The notes beneath the pieces were generated by a model. The model was not told the origin of the DNA. It was given only the letters and a program-made list of their open reading frames with translations, and did not search any database. From NCBI GenBank assembly GCA_023413645.1, contig JAEZPN010000001.1:1-23101 (forward strand): a stretch of 23,101 nt of DNA, given 5' to 3'. A program made the position numbers and the translations under genes. This stretch comes from Bacteroidota bacterium (GTDB lineage Bacteria > Bacteroidota > Bacteroidia > Bacteroidales > Rikenellaceae). Numbering within the stretch: the stretch's first letter is position 1; the number at the start of each line of letters is the position of its first letter. Below are positions 8,201 to 14,750 of the stretch, piece after piece.

Positions 8201-9403
8201 TTAACGAAGTTCAACTTCTGCTCCAGCTTCAAAAAGGAGTTTAACAAATTTAGTTGCCGCTGATTTCGACATCTTACGAGCAACATAACATGGAGCATTG
8301 TTTACAGTTTGCAAAGCCTCAGATAGAGTCAAACCCATTGTATCCTTTACTACTTTAATAACTTGCAATTTAACCGGACCCGAACTCTTCAGATATACAT
8401 CCCATGATGTTTTATCAACAAAAATCTCAACTCCGACACCTACTGCTTCAAGTGCTCGTTTTGCAGACATAGCCTCCTGCTCAGTCACACCCTCCTTAAT
8501 AAAACTCGGCACTCTGTCAACTATCTCTTTAGAGTCTTTCAATGGAAGATTCGTCAACATTCTGACACACTGAACTACTTGCAGTCTATTTATCCCAACT
8601 TTGCTAATTAAAACATCATACTTGGGTAATACTCTCCGTTTAAAAATCTCAACATCAACACCCACTGCCTCCAGTGCTCGTTTTACAGACTTTGCTTGGG
8701 TCTGATTTTGAGTCATGTGAACAAAACTCAACAAAGCTACCCTCTCATCATTCAACTCCTTAAGTGCTACATTTAGCTTATCTCTCTTATACTTCAATTC
8801 TAAAAGAGATTTTTCGCACTCAATAATACTTTGTTCGATAGACCTTAATTCATCTTTGTGCTTAACTATCGAATCATCAATTACTTGAACTCGTTTAGCT
8901 CTTTCATTTATAAGCCGTTCCTCCATTATGCGCTGCTCCTCAGCACGCTTCTTTTCAATTTCTTTCTGACTCTCCGTCTGAAGAAACTCCTTAACCGATG
9001 ACAATAGACGATTTAATGCAACCTTAGGATTTGCTAAATAATCGATATAATCGAGTCTTGCTATGTATATAATGACATCCTCATTGTAATGGGATTGATC
9101 GTATCTAAACGGAATAATCTTCTTACCATACTCTCGAGCTACTGCAATTTCATCACTTGTCCATTGCGACTGATTGGAATTTGCAGTAGAGATAAAAAGC
9201 AACATCTTTGATGCCTTAATATTCCTTGCTATAACGCGAGCAAAGGCATCTCCCGAATATATACCCTCCTCATCAAACCAGTAGCTAATACCATTTTTAT
9301 CAAACAGCGCCTTAATCTGTGAAACAATATTTCCAGGTATCACTTGCTTGTTGGCATCGACATAATCTTTTCGCGAGTAACTTATAAAGACATCGTATTT
9401 CAT
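8201..9403 (-). CDS. TIR protein with tandem L7/L12-like domains (TIR2)
   Basis: A 400-residue protein. The TIR domain (about 1-140) starts YDVFISYSRKD; Glu85 in WTSDEIAVA is the presumed catalytic Glu. A charged coiled coil follows (about 143-225). The C-terminal part resembles the C-terminal domain of ribosomal protein bL12: a partial copy (about 236-254, KRALEAVGVDVEIF), a full copy (about 261-328, YDVLI...LQVVQCVR...LKDSKEIVD...IKEGV...KRALEAVGVGVEIF) and a second full copy (about 334-400, WDVYLKSSG...LQVIKVV...FEAGAEVELR). In bL12 this domain recruits translational GTPases; what it does here is unknown. Its promoter copy is at 9425-9456, and it is followed after 26 bases by TIR1, probably as one transcript. 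Confidence 0.88.
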   Translation of the reverse strand: MKYDVFISYSRKDYVDANKQVIPGNIVSQIKALFDKNGISYWFDEEGIYSGDAFARVIARNIKASKMLLFISTANSNQSQWTSDEIAVAREYGKKIIPFRYDQSHYNEDVIIYIARLDYIDYLANPKVALNRLLSSVKEFLQTESQKEIEKKRAEEQRIMEERLINERAKRVQVIDDSIVKHKDELRSIEQSIIECEKSLLELKYKRDKLNVALKELNDERVALLSFVHMTQNQTQAKSVKRALEAVGVDVEIFKRRVLPKYDVLISKVGINRLQVVQCVRMLTNLPLKDSKEIVDRVPSFIKEGVTEQEAMSAKRALEAVGVGVEIFVDKTSWDVYLKSSGPVKLQVIKVVKDTMGLTLSEALQTVNNAPCYVARKMSKSAATKFVKLLFEAGAEVELR

Positions 9404-9418
9404 AGTTGATTCTTCTTA

Positions 9419-9506
9419 TTAAAACAAAAGTAGCAAATATTTTATCAAAAGACAAATATTTGCTACTAAATATTTTAGCGTTAACTTTTAGTTGGCTAAC
9501 TTATCT
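9419..9506. repeat. Island repeat copy A (palindrome + 19 bases of rnc tail)
   Basis: An 88-base stretch nearly identical to parts of 10651-10806 and 11549-11703. It includes the palindrome with its promoter, a shared AT-rich stretch, and at 9488-9506 the last 19 bases of the rnc reading frame including its stop. It then joins the downstream flank of the 9511-10650 gene at a short TAG/ATAG overlap. Confidence 0.9.
9425..9456 (-). promoter_or_regulatory. Promoter copy upstream of TIR2
   Basis: On the minus strand: TTTG (9453-9456), 20 bases, TACTTTTG (9425-9432), a full match to the Bacteroidetes consensus. It overlaps the 14-base inverted repeat 9429-9442 / 9454-9467. The start codon is 22 bases downstream, so the leader is very short. 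Confidence 0.65.
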
Positions 9507-9510
9507 AAAT

Positions 9511-10650
9511 CTAAAAAGCAGACACGGCACGCACATAGCGGTAGAAGTCCTTATTGGCGTTGTCGGTGTAGCCATTGCCCATATGGACATACCACGCATA
9601 GAACTCACGCTCAGTTGATGACCAATACCAGATGTCATTTATCATCTCTTTACACCTATCACGTAACACTTTATTTATCTGATTCTTGACATGGTACAAT
9701 GATAACAACTCATTTTTGGATGGCAAATACCAATCCTCACCTTGCTCTCTACACCACGCAAAAGCAGGATAATTGTTATAATCACTTCTACTCATCACAA
9801 TGTCCGTATTTGACTGCCCATCACTTTTACTTGTCACGCCAATACTTTTTTGTACTAACGTACACCATCGTAATTGTTTTTGATCAAGACTAACTATTTT
9901 ACCATGCTGGCCATTATCACATACTTCGAAGACAACACCTTGCTTACCATTAACATTATAGTAATCACCTACTTTATAGCTTTTAATTTTCCCGAAAATG
10001 GGGGGCTCATTTTTGCCAGTTAAGCCAAGCTCTCTTATCTCTTTCTCAACCAACAATTTCTCTTTTTCAAGTTTCATAATTGCTTGTTGAAAAGATATGA
10101 TTTGACTCTGAATCTTAAGACTACGACTTTGGAGTTTATCTAACTTAGCTTGCTTAATCCTATATTTATCAGCCTGTTCTCTACGCTTAGCATCCTCCAA
10201 ACGACGCTCTTTCTCCTTTAATGAAGAGAGAGATTCAATAGTGCAACGTAATGAGTCAGCCAACACCTCGCGAACAAAATTCTCTATTGATGTTGACTTA
10301 GCCTCTCTATATTGATGAGTGCCCAATAACATATCAATAGCCAATGGAATTTCAGCATCATCAATACGATATTGATGAATACGCACACCTCGTTTATCTG
10401 CAAATAATAACTCCTTAGCGCAAAACTCCGATTCGTACGAATTCTTACTTGCTATAAACAGCATCGCTTTACTCTCTGATATCGCACTTGATATACGCTT
10501 CAAATACTCATCACGGCAGATTATATCATCGTGATCAAAAAAGTACTCGAATTTATAGTGTTTAGCATAATTCTCCAACACACTGCATATCTGCTTTGCT
10601 GTATTGTTATCCTTTCGTGAGTAGCTTATAAATATGTCGTACTTCTTCAT
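9511..10650 (-). CDS. TIR protein with coiled coil and lectin-fold variable domain (TIR3)
   Basis: A 379-residue protein. The TIR domain (about 1-130) begins KKYDIFISYSRKD, with presumed catalytic Glu80 in CAKELLFAD. A long charged coiled coil follows (about 140-208), then a DUF1566/Lcl-like C-type-lectin fold (about 222-379) with AFAWCREQGEDWYLPS, YWSSTE, AWYV and VRAVSAF. Its lectin domain is a close paralogue of that in TIR1, while its TIR domain is a close paralogue of the one in TIR4 (KFEYFFD, IASKNSY, IHQYRID, MLLGTHQYRE), so the gene is a mosaic. The final 41 codons (9514-9636) are the counterpart of the TIR1 variable region. Promoter copy at 10673-10704. Inferred role: a TIR effector whose diversified lectin head binds a ligand. 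Confidence 0.9.
   Translation of the reverse strand: MKKYDIFISYSRKDNNTAKQICSVLENYAKHYKFEYFFDHDDIICRDEYLKRISSAISESKAMLFIASKNSYESEFCAKELLFADKRGVRIHQYRIDDAEIPLAIDMLLGTHQYREAKSTSIENFVREVLADSLRCTIESLSSLKEKERRLEDAKRREQADKYRIKQAKLDKLQSRSLKIQSQIISFQQAIMKLEKEKLLVEKEIRELGLTGKNEPPIFGKIKSYKVGDYYNVNGKQGVVFEVCDNGQHGKIVSLDQKQLRWCTLVQKSIGVTSKSDGQSNTDIVMSRSDYNNYPAFAWCREQGEDWYLPSKNELLSLYHVKNQINKVLRDRCKEMINDIWYWSSTEREFYAWYVHMGNGYTDNANKDFYRYVRAVSAF
9514..9636 (-). other. Candidate DGR variable region in TIR3
   Basis: Codons 339-379 of the gene, the partner of 7227-7352. Relative to TIR1 it carries 19 changed codons, all keeping their third base, and lacks one codon. It keeps more Asn, Asp and Tyr codons ending in C or T (GAC, AAC, TAC, AAT) than TIR1, so it may be nearer to the presumed adenine-rich template. 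Confidence 0.75.
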
Positions 10651-10806
10651 AGTTTGGCAATAATAGTTAAAACAAAAGTAGCAAATATTTTTTCAAAAGA
10701 CAAATATTTGCTACTAAATATTTTAGCGTTAACTTTTAGTTGGCTTAACTTATCTATGCGGTCGAGAATTTCGGCACTACCCTCATCCGTGATTATTGTT
10801 GGAGCA
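10651..10806. repeat. Island repeat copy B (leader, palindrome, rnc tail)
   Basis: About 155 bases that match 11549-11703 at roughly 95%: the TIR leader, the promoter palindrome, the AT-rich stretch and the last 23 codons of rnc. In the rnc part there are two substitutions and one inserted T, which shifts the frame near its end. Confidence 0.92.
10673..10704 (-). promoter_or_regulatory. Promoter copy upstream of TIR3
   Basis: On the minus strand: TTTG (10701-10704), 20 bases, TACTTTTG (10673-10680). Same layout inside the same palindrome as copies A and C; the start codon is 23 bases downstream. Confidence 0.65.
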
Positions 10807-10840
10807 CCCCGCGACTGCAGTTTATTGGTAATGTTTTTTA
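10736..10840 (-). pseudogene. Chimeric scar: radC 5' end joined to rnc 3' end
   Basis: Read on the minus strand, 10840-10802 repeats the first 12-13 codons of radC (two mismatches, one turning the ATG into ATA; peptide KNITNKLQSRG), and 10806-10736 repeats the last codons of rnc (TITDEGSAEILDRIDKL-like) to its stop. The two parts meet at TGCTC, which is present in both parent genes, and the reading frame is kept across the joint until an extra T near the end. The segment begins 3 bases after the TIR4 stop codon. It is a leftover of a duplication, not a working gene. Confidence 0.9.
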
Positions 10841-10843
10841 TGG

Positions 10844-11548
10844 TTAGTTGTTAAGAGCCAAGGATAAAACTAAAAGAGCAGTTGCAATAACACTTACTTG
10901 AACTATAAATGTCGCCATCATCCACCTTCGCGCCTTACGCACATAATTAAACATCAATTCCGAGTTGTTTTTCCCCCATTGCTTGCGAGCCAATATTGCA
11001 TAAATAAAAGCACCCACACCTGGGCCTAATGCAACTAATGATAGAAGCATAGCAGAGGCTGCCCCCCAAATGGTAAGATTTAATATCTCCTTAACTACTG
11101 GAGGCATAGGAGGGGGTGGAATCTGCTCATCAGCACGCTGAATAATACCCTCATTACAAAGCACCTCTTCCACCATCTTCTCGATCGGTGTAGATTTGAG
11201 TTCTCTATATTGGTGGGTGCCCAACAACATATCAATATCAATAGGTATCGCTGCATTATCAATGCGATATTGATGGATATGTATCTTATTCTTATCCGCC
11301 CACAGCAACTCTTTAGAACAAAACTCCGAAGCATACGAGTTTTTGCTTGCAATGAAAATTACAGACTTACTATCTAGGATAATTCTGGCAATACGCTTAA
11401 GATACTCCTCTCGACTTGTAATATCCTCTGTGTCAAAGAAATATTCAAACTTATACTCTGCCTTAAATCTATCCAACACGGCGCACACCTTCTCAGCAAA
11501 GACCTTGTCAGCATGCGAATAGCTTATAAATATGTCGTACTTCTTCAT
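10844..11548 (-). CDS. TIR protein with CD225/dispanin-like membrane module (TIR4)
   Basis: A 234-residue protein. The TIR domain (about 1-130) starts KKYDIFISYSHAD, with presumed catalytic Glu80 in CSKELLWAD. A Pro-rich hinge (143-150, IPPPPMPP) leads to a two-helix membrane module: helix 1 about 158-187 (LVALGPGVGAFIYAILARKQW), a polar loop with NYVRKARRW, and helix 2 about 209-231. The order hydrophobic helix, GxGAxIYA, W, K/R-rich AxRxARRW, second helix is that of CD225/dispanin proteins, many of which sit in membranes and affect curvature or fusion. The TIR domain is close to that of TIR3. Promoter copy at 11571-11602. Inferred: a membrane-anchored TIR effector. Confidence 0.87.
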   Translation of the reverse strand: MKKYDIFISYSHADKVFAEKVCAVLDRFKAEYKFEYFFDTEDITSREEYLKRIARIILDSKSVIFIASKNSYASEFCSKELLWADKNKIHIHQYRIDNAAIPIDIDMLLGTHQYRELKSTPIEKMVEEVLCNEGIIQRADEQIPPPPMPPVVKEILNLTIWGAASAMLLSLVALGPGVGAFIYAILARKQWGKNNSELMFNYVRKARRWMMATFIVQVSVIATALLVLSLALNN

Positions 11549-11703
11549 AGTTTGGCGGTAATAGTTAAAACAAAAGTAGCAAATATTTTATCATAAGACA
11601 AATATTTGCTACTAAATATTTTAGCGTTAACTTTTAGTTGGCTAACTTATCTATGCGGTCGAGAATTTCAGCACTACCCTCATCCGTGATTGTTGTTGGA
11701 GCA
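11549..11703. repeat. Island repeat copy C (native copy at the rnc end)
   Basis: The only copy in which the rnc tail is continuous with the full rnc gene, so it is the likely source of copies A and B. It holds the palindrome AGTAGCAAATATTT / AAATATTTGCTACT and the promoter for TIR4. Confidence 0.9.
11571..11602 (-). promoter_or_regulatory. Promoter copy upstream of TIR4
   Basis: On the minus strand: TTTG (11599-11602), 20 bases, TACTTTTG (11571-11578), within the palindrome that follows the rnc stop codon. The same hairpin followed by a T-rich stretch could also weaken read-through from rnc. Confidence 0.65.
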
Positions 11704-12407
11704 GTCTGCGATACCGAGAATGCGGCATTCTGCTCGGCAGCCTTCTTCGAATCACCGTGGCCATGACCCACAGCGATACCGTCGACGTAGACAACAGAGT
11801 GGAAGCCCGAGCGCGATGTCTCGTTTGTGGTACGAAACTCAATGGAGTAGTGGTTCTTCTGACACCACTCTATAAGGCGACTCTTGAAGTCTGTCTCCAG
11901 CTGAAGCACATCATCCAACGACAAATAACGCGCGAATATCTCATTGATAAGCAAGCGGTTTACGAAGTCGTAGCCCTGATCTAAGTAGATAGCACCCATC
12001 ATCGCCTCGAAGGCATCGCCATAGATATGCTTCTGTGTGGTGTTACCCGCGGCATTCGAGATGACGTGCTTATCGAGACCTATAGCCGAGGCGATACGAT
12101 TGAGCGACTGGCGCGACACCATCTTCGAGCGCACCTGTGTAAGGAAGCCCTCATCGCGGTCGGGGAACTCGATAAATAGGTAGTCCGACGTAACGCTCTC
12201 GATAACGGCATCACCCAAGAACTCGAGGCGCTCGTTATTGATGTGGCTACCATCCTCCAACTCCACAGATGCAGACTTATGGATAAGCGCGAGCTTATAC
12301 AACTCGATGTTGTTTGGAATGAAGCCAAACATATCATCTACAGCTGCATAGAAGTGCTTATCGACACCATATTTACGGCGAAAGGGCCTAAGAATAAAAT
12401 CGAACAT
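11634..12407 (-). CDS. rnc: Ribonuclease III
   Basis: Cleaves double-stranded RNA in rRNA and mRNA processing. The signature NNERLEFLGDAV lies at about residues 57-68 (acidic residues Glu59, Glu62, Asp66) and the second metal-binding pair at Asp131 and Glu134 (GDAFEAMMGAIY). A double-stranded-RNA-binding domain spans about 173-233 (FHSVVYVDG, GHGHGDSKKAAEQNAA). At 257 residues it is full length, with a short extra tail (TAPTTITDEG to the end). That tail is the part copied into the TIR island. acpP lies upstream on the same strand; fabF, often between the two in Bacteroidetes, is absent here. Confidence 0.97.
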   Translation of the reverse strand: MFDFILRPFRRKYGVDKHFYAAVDDMFGFIPNNIELYKLALIHKSASVELEDGSHINNERLEFLGDAVIESVTSDYLFIEFPDRDEGFLTQVRSKMVSRQSLNRIASAIGLDKHVISNAAGNTTQKHIYGDAFEAMMGAIYLDQGYDFVNRLLINEIFARYLSLDDVLQLETDFKSRLIEWCQKNHYSIEFRTTNETSRSGFHSVVYVDGIAVGHGHGDSKKAAEQNAAFSVSQTAPTTITDEGSAEILDRIDKLAN

Positions 12408-12458
12408 GATAACCTAACGTTCTACGTGATAACTACATATAAGGGTTGCGAAGCATAG

Positions 12459-12504
12459 AAAATGGACTAAACCGAGGGAGATAACCTCCCTTGGCATAGT
12501 CCAT
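12459..12504 (-). terminator. Possible terminator after acpP
   Basis: Long hairpin (12462-12480 with 12485-12504; arms ATGGACTA/TAGTCCAT and AGGGAG/CTCCCT) in the 194-base gap between acpP and rnc. Only about four T follow on the minus strand, so termination may be partial. Nothing else is recognised in that gap. Confidence 0.6.
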
Positions 12505-12601
12505 ACTCTCTTTGATAACAAGTCACACACCTCTACCTCACGGCCGAAGTGTTGTGACCATTTGTAATCTTAACTTCGCAAGCGAAAGTATAGATCAGTT
12601 A

Positions 12602-12835
12602 TTACTTGTGAGACTCGATGTAGCTGATAGCGTCACCTACAGTCTGAATCTTCTCAGCGTCTGCATCGGGAATCTGAAGATCGAAAGCCTTCTCAAACTC
12701 CATGATAAGCTCTACCTGATCCAAAGAGTCTGCACCGAGGTGTGCTGTGAAGCTAGCCTCTGCTACAACCTCTGACTCCTTAACGCCCAACTTGTCAACG
12801 ATGATCTCGACAACTTTTGACTGAATTTCTGACAT
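12602..12835 (-). CDS. acpP: Acyl carrier protein
   Basis: A 77-residue acidic protein that carries fatty acyl chains on a phosphopantetheine arm. The attachment motif GADSLDQVELIM is present with Ser37. Length and helix pattern are standard for AcpP. The 5' leader holds a CGAGTGA/TCACTCG hairpin (12897-12917). Its likely promoter lies in the AT-rich gap shared with the divergent pepE gene; TACATTTG on the minus strand (12924-12931) fits the -7 box, but no -33 box is seen. Confidence 0.97.
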   Translation of the reverse strand: MSEIQSKVVEIIVDKLGVKESEVVAEASFTAHLGADSLDQVELIMEFEKAFDLQIPDADAEKIQTVGDAISYIESHK

Positions 12836-12944
12836 AATAAATAAGTTTTAGTTAAACATTATATGTAGTATATTTCTTGCTACTGTAAAATGTAACCGAG
12901 TGAGTTTTTTTCACTCGACTGTGCAAATGTAACACTTTTTTTAT

Positions 12945-12952
12945 TATCTTTG
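12945..12952 (+). promoter_or_regulatory. Possible -7 element for pepE
   Basis: TATCTTTG fits TAnnTTTG and stands 71 bases before the pepE start in the divergent acpP/pepE gap. No TTTG is found at the -33 distance, so this is a weak call. Confidence 0.35.
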
Positions 12953-13023
12953 ACATTATTACGCTAAAAATTTACTACCAATTTTTACTACACACAAGAT
13001 AACTAACTAATAATTAGCAGATT

Positions 13024-13737
13024 ATGAACCTTTTGTTAATTTCCAATTCTACCAATGCCGGTGAGGCTTACTTGAAATATCCTATCCAGGAGATTGCAAA
13101 AACTCTCGAGGGCATCGACGAAGTTGTTTTCGTGCCATACGCTGCTGTTACCTTCTCATACGACGAGTATGAGGCAAAGGTGCAGGACCGCCTCAATGAG
13201 ATTGGTGTTAAGGTGCGCTCTATACACCACGCTATCAACAAGCGTAACTTCATCCGCCACGCTAAGGCTATCATGATTGGCGGTGGTAACACCTTCGCAC
13301 TCTTGAAGAAGATGCAGGAGGAGGATCTCCTCGACATGATCTTCCACCGCGTGAAGGCAGGTGTACCATACGTAGGTTGGTCGGCAGGTAGCAACGTAAC
13401 ATGTCCTACAATCTGCACAACAAACGACATGCCTATCGTGCAGCCCGAGTCATTCCGCGCTATCGGCTTGGTATCGTTCCAGATCAACCCCCACTACCTC
13501 GATGCTAACCCCGAGGGTCACGCAGGCGAGACACGCGAGCAGCGCATCAAGGAGTATCTCGAGGCTAACCGCAGTCGCTACGTGGTAGGTTTGCGCGAGG
13601 GTTGTATGCTCCGCATCAACGACAAGGGCATTGAGCTTATCGGCTCACGCTCTATGCGCGTATTCAAGAAGGGTCAGGAGACCTTCGAGGTGCAGCCTGG
13701 TGACAACATCGACTTCCTTATCCGTCGCGCGAAATAG
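13024..13737 (+). CDS. pepE: Dipeptidase E (peptidase S51)
   Basis: Cytoplasmic peptidase that releases N-terminal aspartate from dipeptides. It has 237 residues, close to the family norm. The nucleophile elbow GWSAGSN places the catalytic Ser at residue 120, and His157 in NPHY fits the catalytic His. The IGGGNTFALLKKM stretch (85-97) is also characteristic. The next gene, yraN, starts 2 bases after the stop codon, so the two form an operon. Confidence 0.94.
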   Translation: MNLLLISNSTNAGEAYLKYPIQEIAKTLEGIDEVVFVPYAAVTFSYDEYEAKVQDRLNEIGVKVRSIHHAINKRNFIRHAKAIMIGGGNTFALLKKMQEEDLLDMIFHRVKAGVPYVGWSAGSNVTCPTICTTNDMPIVQPESFRAIGLVSFQINPHYLDANPEGHAGETREQRIKEYLEANRSRYVVGLREGCMLRINDKGIELIGSRSMRVFKKGQETFEVQPGDNIDFLIRRAK

Positions 13738-13739
13738 CG

Positions 13740-14096
13740 ATGAGTGGCTTAACCTCCATAATCGGTCAGGGTGGCGAAGATGTCGCCATGGAGTGGTTAC
13801 GCGAGAGAGGGTACTACATTGTTGAGCGCAACTGGCGCGTGGGACGCTACGAGATAGATATCATCGCCCAGCACTACGACACGTTGCACTTCATCGAGGT
13901 CAAGACCCGCAAGGAGGGAGGCTGGCAGACGGCATATGACAGCATCGACGATCAGAAGATTCGCACGCTACGACGCGGTGCGATGGCATATCGTGCGATG
14001 CACCATATACGCTTAGAGCTGCAGTTCGACCTTATAGCAGTGACATGGAACGAGGAGGGAGGCATAGCCGTTGATTATACGGAGAACATCTTGTAA
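13740..14096 (+). CDS. yraN: YraN/UPF0102 family nuclease-like protein
   Basis: A 118-residue protein with the restriction-endonuclease-like core of UPF0102: GEDVAMEWLRERGY at the start, then RYEIDIIAQHYDTLHFIEVKTRKEG, which gives the D...ExK metal-binding pattern (Asp in EIDII, Glu and Lys in EVK). The biochemical role is not established for most members. It is translationally linked to pepE by a 2-base gap and ends at a bidirectional terminator. Confidence 0.93.
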   Translation: MSGLTSIIGQGGEDVAMEWLRERGYYIVERNWRVGRYEIDIIAQHYDTLHFIEVKTRKEGGWQTAYDSIDDQKIRTLRRGAMAYRAMHHIRLELQFDLIAVTWNEEGGIAVDYTENIL

Positions 14097-14137
14097 AAAG
14101 AGAGGGGTTGCCTTTGGCAACCCCTCTCCTCCTTTTA
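14097..14137. terminator. Bidirectional terminator between yraN and the BACON lipoprotein gene
   Basis: A perfect 12-base stem (14101-14112 with 14116-14127) with a TTT loop. A T-rich tail follows on the plus strand and five T on the minus strand. It serves the convergent yraN and 14148-14747 genes. Confidence 0.92.
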
Positions 14138-14147
14138 TACCTCTCTA

Positions 14148-14747
14148 TTACTCCACGGCAATCGTGAGCGAATCCATATCACCAATCTTCTCGATCTCAA
14201 ACGACGTAGTGCCCGACATCGTGAATGTTGCGGTGTGCAAGTCGGCATCGGCATAGTCATGCGCAGCACCCTCTACATACTCCTCTGTTGAGCCATCGCC
14301 CCAGTTGATAGTGCCGCTTACAGCTTCACCACCCCACTTTGGCGATGCGAGGATAAGGTTGCGGTGACCAATAGCCACCTCCATACTTACATCAACTGCA
14401 CCACTCTGCATGATGACAACGCTATGGCGCAACTCGCCAGCAACGATAATAACTTCGGCACTACGCACCTCAGCGATATCGTTCTCCTGGATGCTTAACA
14501 CTACAACAGCGCCACCTTCCACGTCGCGGATATTGTATACTCGAAGCCAATCCGCCTCAATCTCAACATCTACCTCAGTATTACAAACAACCTCAATATC
14601 AACCTTTTGCGCCTCATGGTTAATATTCAACTCGGTTGTCTCAACCTGCAAGATTGTTTCGGGTGTGGGGATAGGCTCCTTATCTCTATTTTTGCAGCCC
14701 ACAGCCACCATAAGCAATGCCACTGCGATATATAATACTCTCTTCAT
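14148..14747 (-). CDS. Lipoprotein with BACON and PKD-like domains
   Basis: A 199-residue lipoprotein: signal with lipobox VAVGC (Cys18), a BACON-type beta domain (about 33-115, with the typical ADWLRV segment and VIIVAGELRHSVVIMQSGA end), then a PKD-like segment (about 120-199, INWGDGS and YTATF-like HTATFTMSG). BACON domains are thought to bind carbohydrate or protein at the surface. It starts 3 bases after the stop of the C10 peptidase and so is co-expressed with it. Small proteins next to C10 peptidases in Bacteroides have been described as inhibitors, so an inhibitor or anchor role is possible but unproven. Confidence 0.85.
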   Translation of the reverse strand: MKRVLYIAVALLMVAVGCKNRDKEPIPTPETILQVETTELNINHEAQKVDIEVVCNTEVDVEIEADWLRVYNIRDVEGGAVVVLSIQENDIAEVRSAEVIIVAGELRHSVVIMQSGAVDVSMEVAIGHRNLILASPKWGGEAVSGTINWGDGSTEEYVEGAAHDYADADLHTATFTMSGTTSFEIEKIGDMDSLTIAVE

Positions 14748-14750
14748 AGC

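Noticed and set aside
10736..10840. A working radC-rnc fusion gene
   Set aside because: Start codon changed to ATA, only about 33 codons, and a frame shift near the end.
7224..11548. A full DGR within the window
   Set aside because: No reverse transcriptase (no YxDD-type protein), no accessory gene and no template repeat are present; only target regions are seen.
7224..11548. Thoeris-type antiphage system
   Set aside because: Although TIR proteins are present, no SIR2/SLOG-type ThsA partner is encoded.
9419..11703. Insertion sequence or MITE made by the palindromes
   Set aside because: No transposase or target-site duplication; the copies extend into rnc coding sequence, which fits segmental duplication instead.
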